From contig QMOE01000062.1 in NCBI GenBank assembly GCA_003648125.1, positions 1 through 8,840 of the forward strand: DNA of 8,840 nucleotides, given 5' to 3'. The notes under the pieces are model-generated. The model had not been told where the DNA came from and did no database searches. It saw only the letters and a list, made by a program, of their open reading frames with translations. The DNA comes from Chloroflexota bacterium (GTDB taxonomy: Bacteria > Chloroflexota > Anaerolineae > B4-G1). Every line of letters begins with the position of its first letter. Positions within the stretch are counted from its first letter, which is position 1. Shown one piece after another: positions 6,471-8,840 of the stretch. A program made the position numbers and the translations under genes.

Positions 6471-6641
6471 CTCGTGCCAGTAATTTCCGTTACGAGAAAA
6501 AGCGGGGCGGCGCCGAGGCTGAGCAGCCGCAAACATCTCGGCACTTTTCACGGCCGGGTGAACCATCCCAAAAAGATACCTCTACAGCGAGGGTAAAATG
6601 CAGCCGCCCCGTGAGCCAAATCACGGGGCGGTTTCTCTTTT
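6471..6641 (+). ncRNA. Candidate structured small RNA ending in an intrinsic terminator
   Basis: Read on the plus strand the segment contains successive complementary pairs: CTCGT/ACGAG (6471-6475 with 6492-6496), CGGGGCGGC/GCCGCCCCG (6503-6511 with 6603-6611), GCCGAG/CTCGGC (6512-6517 with 6537-6542, with an inner GCT/AGC), CCTC/GAGG (6579-6582 with 6589-6592), and then the terminator. The long closing pair encloses a multi-branched region like an aptamer and competes with the terminator hairpin for 6604-6611. No plus-strand gene follows, so a standalone RNA is more likely than a leader. A weak promoter-like TTGGGG (6422-6427) with 17 bp to TAAAAA (6445-6450) lies upstream. I could not match it to any riboswitch, 6S, SRP or tmRNA signature. 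Confidence 0.35.
6604..6641 (+). terminator. Strong intrinsic terminator, plus strand
   Basis: An 11-bp perfect GC-rich stem (CCGCCCCGTGA 6604-6614 with TCACGGGGCGG 6621-6631), a 6-base loop, then TTTCTCTTTT. On the minus strand the same hairpin is followed by CTGCATTTTA with no good U tract, so it is directional. It points toward the 3' end of the convergent cyclase gene and has no plus-strand gene before it in the window. Confidence 0.75.
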
Positions 6642-6668
6642 GAAGCCTTGAGGTTACTGCTCAGCCAT

Positions 6669-6790
6669 CGTCATTCCGAGCGACCGAAAGGAGCGCAGCG
6701 ACTGAAAGGAGTCGAGGAATCTCCTGTCGGGACCACACTTGTCATCGCAAGTAGAGATTCCTCGACTCGCTGCGCTCGCTCGGAATGACG
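6669..6790. repeat. 122-bp inverted-repeat (MITE/REP-like) element of the GTCATTCCGAGCG family
   Basis: The left arm (6669-6723, 55 bases, starting CGTCATTCCGAGCGA and ending GTCGAGGAATCTC) and right arm (6754-6790, 37 bases) are inverted copies. They match perfectly except that the left arm carries two extra 9-base blocks, CCGAAAGGA and CTGAAAGGA. The 30-base loop holds a small hairpin, ACTTG/CAAGT (6737-6741 with 6748-6752). CAT flanks both ends, a possible but weak target duplication. Sequences of this type are scattered through many bacterial genomes and give spurious 'HSER...EESLLAMT' translations. No transposase is present. Confidence 0.8.
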
Positions 6791-6839
6791 CATCACAGGG
6801 ATCCCGAGTAGTAACGCCTTGATCGTCGTTCGGTCACCC

Positions 6840-6878
6840 GTAGCGCAATTTGACAAATTGCGTCCTGGCAACTTGCCC
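6840..6878. repeat. Palindromic 39-bp repeat, copy A
   Basis: GTAG, then the palindrome CGCAATTT-GAC-AAATTGCG (6844-6862), then GCAACTTGCCC (6868-6878). It shares total length, the GTAGC start, the AAAT core and the GCAACTTG(C/T)CC end with copy B at 6921-6959 (26 of 39 positions identical), 81 bp away in the same orientation. Confidence 0.65.
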
Positions 6879-6920
6879 TACATCTGGCCCAAACGAGAAC
6901 CATAGCCGATTTTGAGCAAT

Positions 6921-6959
6921 GTAGCCACGATTTCCAAATCGCGCCTACGCAACTTGTCC
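6921..6959. repeat. Palindromic 39-bp repeat, copy B, overlapping the cyclase stop codon
   Basis: GTAG (6921-6924) and CTAC (6945-6948) bracket CGATTT-CC-AAATCG (6928-6941), followed by GCAACTTGTCC (6949-6959). The cyclase stop codon TAG (6947-6945) and its last codons (GQVA) are read from this repeat. It could form a 3'-end hairpin on the cyclase transcript but has no U tract. Confidence 0.65.
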
Positions 6960-8771
6960 GGCGCGCGCGCCAAGCACCTCGTAGACCACCACGGCCTCGT
7001 GCCGCCCCTTGACCGATACCGGCCCGATCTCTCGCGCCTGCACCTCGCCTCGTACCTGCTCGTAGGTAGTCCGGCTGATCAGGATTTGCCCCGGCGCAGC
7101 CACCGACTCCAAGCGACAGCTCAAGTTGACCGTGTCGCCGATGGCGGTATAGTCGAGGCGGCGCCGGCTGCCGACGTTCCCCACCACCGCTTCTCCAGTG
7201 TGGATGCCGATGCCGTACCGCAGCGCGTCGTCGTCGTTCACCTCTTGAGCGCACGCCTGTAATGCTACCGCGGCCCGCACCGCTTGTATGGCATGATCGC
7301 GGCGGGGAAGGGGCGCGCCAAAGAGCGCCATCAACCCATCGCCGGTGAATTTATCCACCATGCCGCCGTGTTCGAGGATGACCTCGGCCATGCAGGCCAG
7401 GTGGCGATTGAGAATATCAACCACGCGGCGCGGACTGAGGTTCTCCGAAAAAGTGGTAAAGCCCCGCACGTCTATAAAGAGGACGGTGATCTCCCGCTGC
7501 TCGCCGCCCAGTTCGAGGGGAGCCGTCTCGGAGCGGGAGAGTATCTCCCGCACAACGTCAGGGGAGACGTAACGCCCGAACAGGTCGGTCACGCGGCTGC
7601 GGCGGCGCTGCTCGGCGATGATGCGCCCGGAGGCGATGGCGACGTGGCTCAGAGCCAGGGCGGTGGTTGGATAAAGCAGGTCCAACACCAGCCCCCGGTC
7701 AAAGGCGACAAAAGCCGCCAGCCAGTAGGCCATGCCGAAAGACAGAGAGCAAAGTAATCCCCATAGCGGTCGTACGCGGGGCAGAATGAGGCCGCTGAGC
7801 AAGGCCATGCCAAGTATTACGCCCACGTCGCTTGCCAGGCTTTGCTCGCGCAGGTAGCGGTGCTTGAGGATGGCGTGGATGACGTTAGCCTGCACTTCCA
7901 CGCCGGACATAGGGCAGCCGCTGTGCGAGGTGGGCGCTATGTGATTGTCGCCGCCGCCCGTCAGCCCCAACTGGCCGACCAACACGATCTTGTCTCGAAA
8001 GGTCTCAGGGGAAACTGTTCCCGAGAGCGCGTCGGCGTAAGAGACAGTAGGAAAAGTCCCTGGCTCGCCAGCGAAATGAATCATCATGCGCCCCCATTGA
8101 TCCACGGGGATCGAAATGGGGCCGACAACGAATGTGCTACCGTCCAGCTCGCCCGGCGGGACAAAGGGCAGGCCCAGATAGCGACGCAGAATTTGCAGGC
8201 TCAGGGCCTCTATCCGACGGTCATCTTTCTGGATCGCCAGGGGTACGCGCCGCACCACGCCGTCGCTATCGGGCAGTACGTTGACTGTTCCCATTCCGGC
8301 GGCGCTGGCCTGCAAGGGGAGTGCAGGCTCGATCAGCGCCTGCGCCGGAATGATCCCCGGCCCGGCCTGCTCCGGGAGAACAGCCATGATGGGGTAGATA
8401 ATGTTCTCGGCCCTCGTGGTTGCTTCGACCAGAGCGCTATCTGGTTCTGTTTCTTCAAAGAGGATGTCTATGCCGATCACACGGGCTTGGGACAAGGTCT
8501 CGATGAGCCGGGCGTGCGTGGAATGGGGCCAGGGCCAGGCCCCCAATTGCGCGACGCTGGCATCGTCAATGGTTACGATGATGATCTCGTCGCCCGGCGA
8601 GATGTCGCCGTGCAGAAAATCGGTACTGCTCAAGCGCCAGGTGCTGAGAAGGCCGCCGCCCCGCACCAGGGATATAATCAGACCCATGACCAATCCGATA
8701 ACAAGCCCCCAGGTACGCCACCTGAGGGCTGGTTTTCGCTTTGCGTGTGTATGGGAGCGAGGTTGTTTCAT
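6945..8771 (-). CDS. CHASE2-domain membrane adenylate cyclase (class III)
   Basis: 608 residues, ATG at 8771-8769 with a weak CAGG before it. Residues 1-20 are basic, 21-37 form the first membrane helix, 40-312 form an extracytoplasmic CHASE2 sensor (IIIVTIDDASVAQLGAWPWPHSTHARLI; VIGIDILFEE; KIVLVGQLGL), and three more membrane helices span about 314-382. The catalytic domain (about 425-600) has both metal-binding aspartates, D434 in LFIDVRGFT and D478 in FTGDGLMALFG, the purine-recognising K474, and the transition-state pair N549/R553 in YTAIGDTVNLSCRLE. The second purine-specifying position is T542 rather than Asp, as in class IIIb enzymes. It should dimerise and make cAMP from ATP in response to an unknown external signal. 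All catalytic residues are present, so it looks active. The stop codon is supplied by a palindromic repeat. No cAMP-binding partner is in the window. Confidence 0.95.
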   Translation of the reverse strand: MKQPRSHTHAKRKPALRWRTWGLVIGLVMGLIISLVRGGGLLSTWRLSSTDFLHGDISPGDEIIIVTIDDASVAQLGAWPWPHSTHARLIETLSQARVIGIDILFEETEPDSALVEATTRAENIIYPIMAVLPEQAGPGIIPAQALIEPALPLQASAAGMGTVNVLPDSDGVVRRVPLAIQKDDRRIEALSLQILRRYLGLPFVPPGELDGSTFVVGPISIPVDQWGRMMIHFAGEPGTFPTVSYADALSGTVSPETFRDKIVLVGQLGLTGGGDNHIAPTSHSGCPMSGVEVQANVIHAILKHRYLREQSLASDVGVILGMALLSGLILPRVRPLWGLLCSLSFGMAYWLAAFVAFDRGLVLDLLYPTTALALSHVAIASGRIIAEQRRRSRVTDLFGRYVSPDVVREILSRSETAPLELGGEQREITVLFIDVRGFTTFSENLSPRRVVDILNRHLACMAEVILEHGGMVDKFTGDGLMALFGAPLPRRDHAIQAVRAAVALQACAQEVNDDDALRYGIGIHTGEAVVGNVGSRRRLDYTAIGDTVNLSCRLESVAAPGQILISRTTYEQVRGEVQAREIGPVSVKGRHEAVVVYEVLGARAGQVA

Positions 8772-8795
8772 TAACCTGTCAGTGCTGGTGTCATA

Positions 8796-8840
8796 TCATT
8801 GTCGCTATCGTCGTCGTTATCGCTATCGTTGTCGCTATCG
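8796..8840. repeat. Degenerate 6-bp tandem repeat array, cut by the window edge
   Basis: Seven consecutive hexamers on the plus strand from 8796 to 8837, consensus TCGYTR (TCATTG, TCGCTA, TCGTCG, TCGTTA, TCGCTA, TCGTTG, TCGCTA), continuing at 8838-8840. It starts 24 bp upstream of the cyclase start codon, where promoter or leader sequence would be expected. Confidence 0.75.

Larger units (their letters stand above)
6396..6944. other. 549-bp gene-free intergenic region rich in repeats and hairpins
   Basis: No convincing coding sequence on either strand. From the regulator side it contains a possible minus-strand promoter (6410-6437), a region of strong RNA-type secondary structure ending in a plus-strand terminator (6471-6641), a 122-bp inverted-repeat element (6669-6790) and two related 39-bp palindromic repeats (6840-6878 and 6921-6959). 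It separates the cyclase gene from the regulator gene, so they are unlikely to form a simple operon. Confidence 0.8.

Noticed and set aside
6503..6611. Known riboswitch classes (TPP, cobalamin, SAM, glycine, c-di-GMP, c-di-AMP, FMN, ZTP) and 6S/SRP/tmRNA
   Set aside because: None of the conserved core motifs of these RNAs that I can recall is present; only the overall architecture is suggestive.
6671..6871. Minus-strand 66-codon open frame with HSERAQRVEESLLAMT
   Set aside because: This is the well-known false translation of the GTCATTCCGAGCG inverted-repeat element, not a protein gene.
6960..6971. 12-bp alternating GC palindrome as a possible Z-DNA or regulatory site
   Set aside because: It lies in coding sequence for Gly-Ala-Arg-Ala at the cyclase C-terminus and is adequately explained by GC-rich codons.
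6793..7254. Minus-strand open frame overlapping the cyclase 3' end in another frame
   Set aside because: A frame-shifted shadow of the cyclase catalytic domain running into the repeats; no independent start signal or motifs.
7842..8774. Long plus-strand open frame (310 codons) opposite the cyclase gene
   Set aside because: It is the antisense shadow of a gene with complete CHASE2 and cyclase motifs; its translation has no recognisable domain and is a by-product of GC-rich codon use.

Overview
The window is GC-rich bacterial DNA and reads as a chromosomal segment of a Chloroflexota bacterium, probably from the Anaerolineae/Caldilineae side. The signs are a lipoprotein with a long Thr/Pro spacer of PPTxx repeats, a very large BTAD-ATPase-TPR regulator, a CHASE2 adenylate cyclase, a tiny aromatic-rich protein of a kind I associate with this phylum, and gaps filled with degenerate 6-, 7- and 8-bp micro-repeats. 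The taxonomic call is inference from gene style; there is no rRNA or other marker. I saw no tRNA, CRISPR array, transposase or phage gene.

Layout: every gene I accept is on the minus strand, so transcription runs from high to low coordinates. At 6945-8771 lies a membrane-anchored class III adenylate cyclase with an extracytoplasmic CHASE2 sensor; a hexamer repeat array (8796-8840) sits just upstream of it. The 549-bp gap 6396-6944 has no gene. It holds two related 39-bp palindromic repeats (one carries the cyclase stop codon), a 122-bp inverted-repeat element of the 'GTCATTCCGAGCG...GAGGAATCTC' type, and a possible plus-strand structured RNA ending in a strong intrinsic terminator. At 2655-6395 is a 1246-residue signal-transduction ATPase regulator with DNA-binding domains at both ends. 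Its BTAD domain is interrupted or overwritten by an in-frame heptamer-repeat hairpin (5979-6065).

Below 2491 comes a four-gene, closely spaced cell-surface cluster: a lipoprotein with Ig-like and beta-sandwich domains (1151-2491), a 68-residue conserved-looking small protein (889-1095), and two tandem paralogues with one membrane anchor and a Cys-rich lectin-like exterior (259-816, and 1-254 cut by the window edge). The last two are separated by 4 bp and are probably translationally coupled.

How it fits together (inference): the cyclase and the large regulator are separate sensory/regulatory units, and the downstream cluster exports proteins to the cell surface. The regulator may control the surface cluster next to it, but nothing in the sequence proves this. 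The most unusual content is the repeat landscape: different short-period repeat arrays occupy the intergenic gaps, and one has been absorbed into coding sequence.
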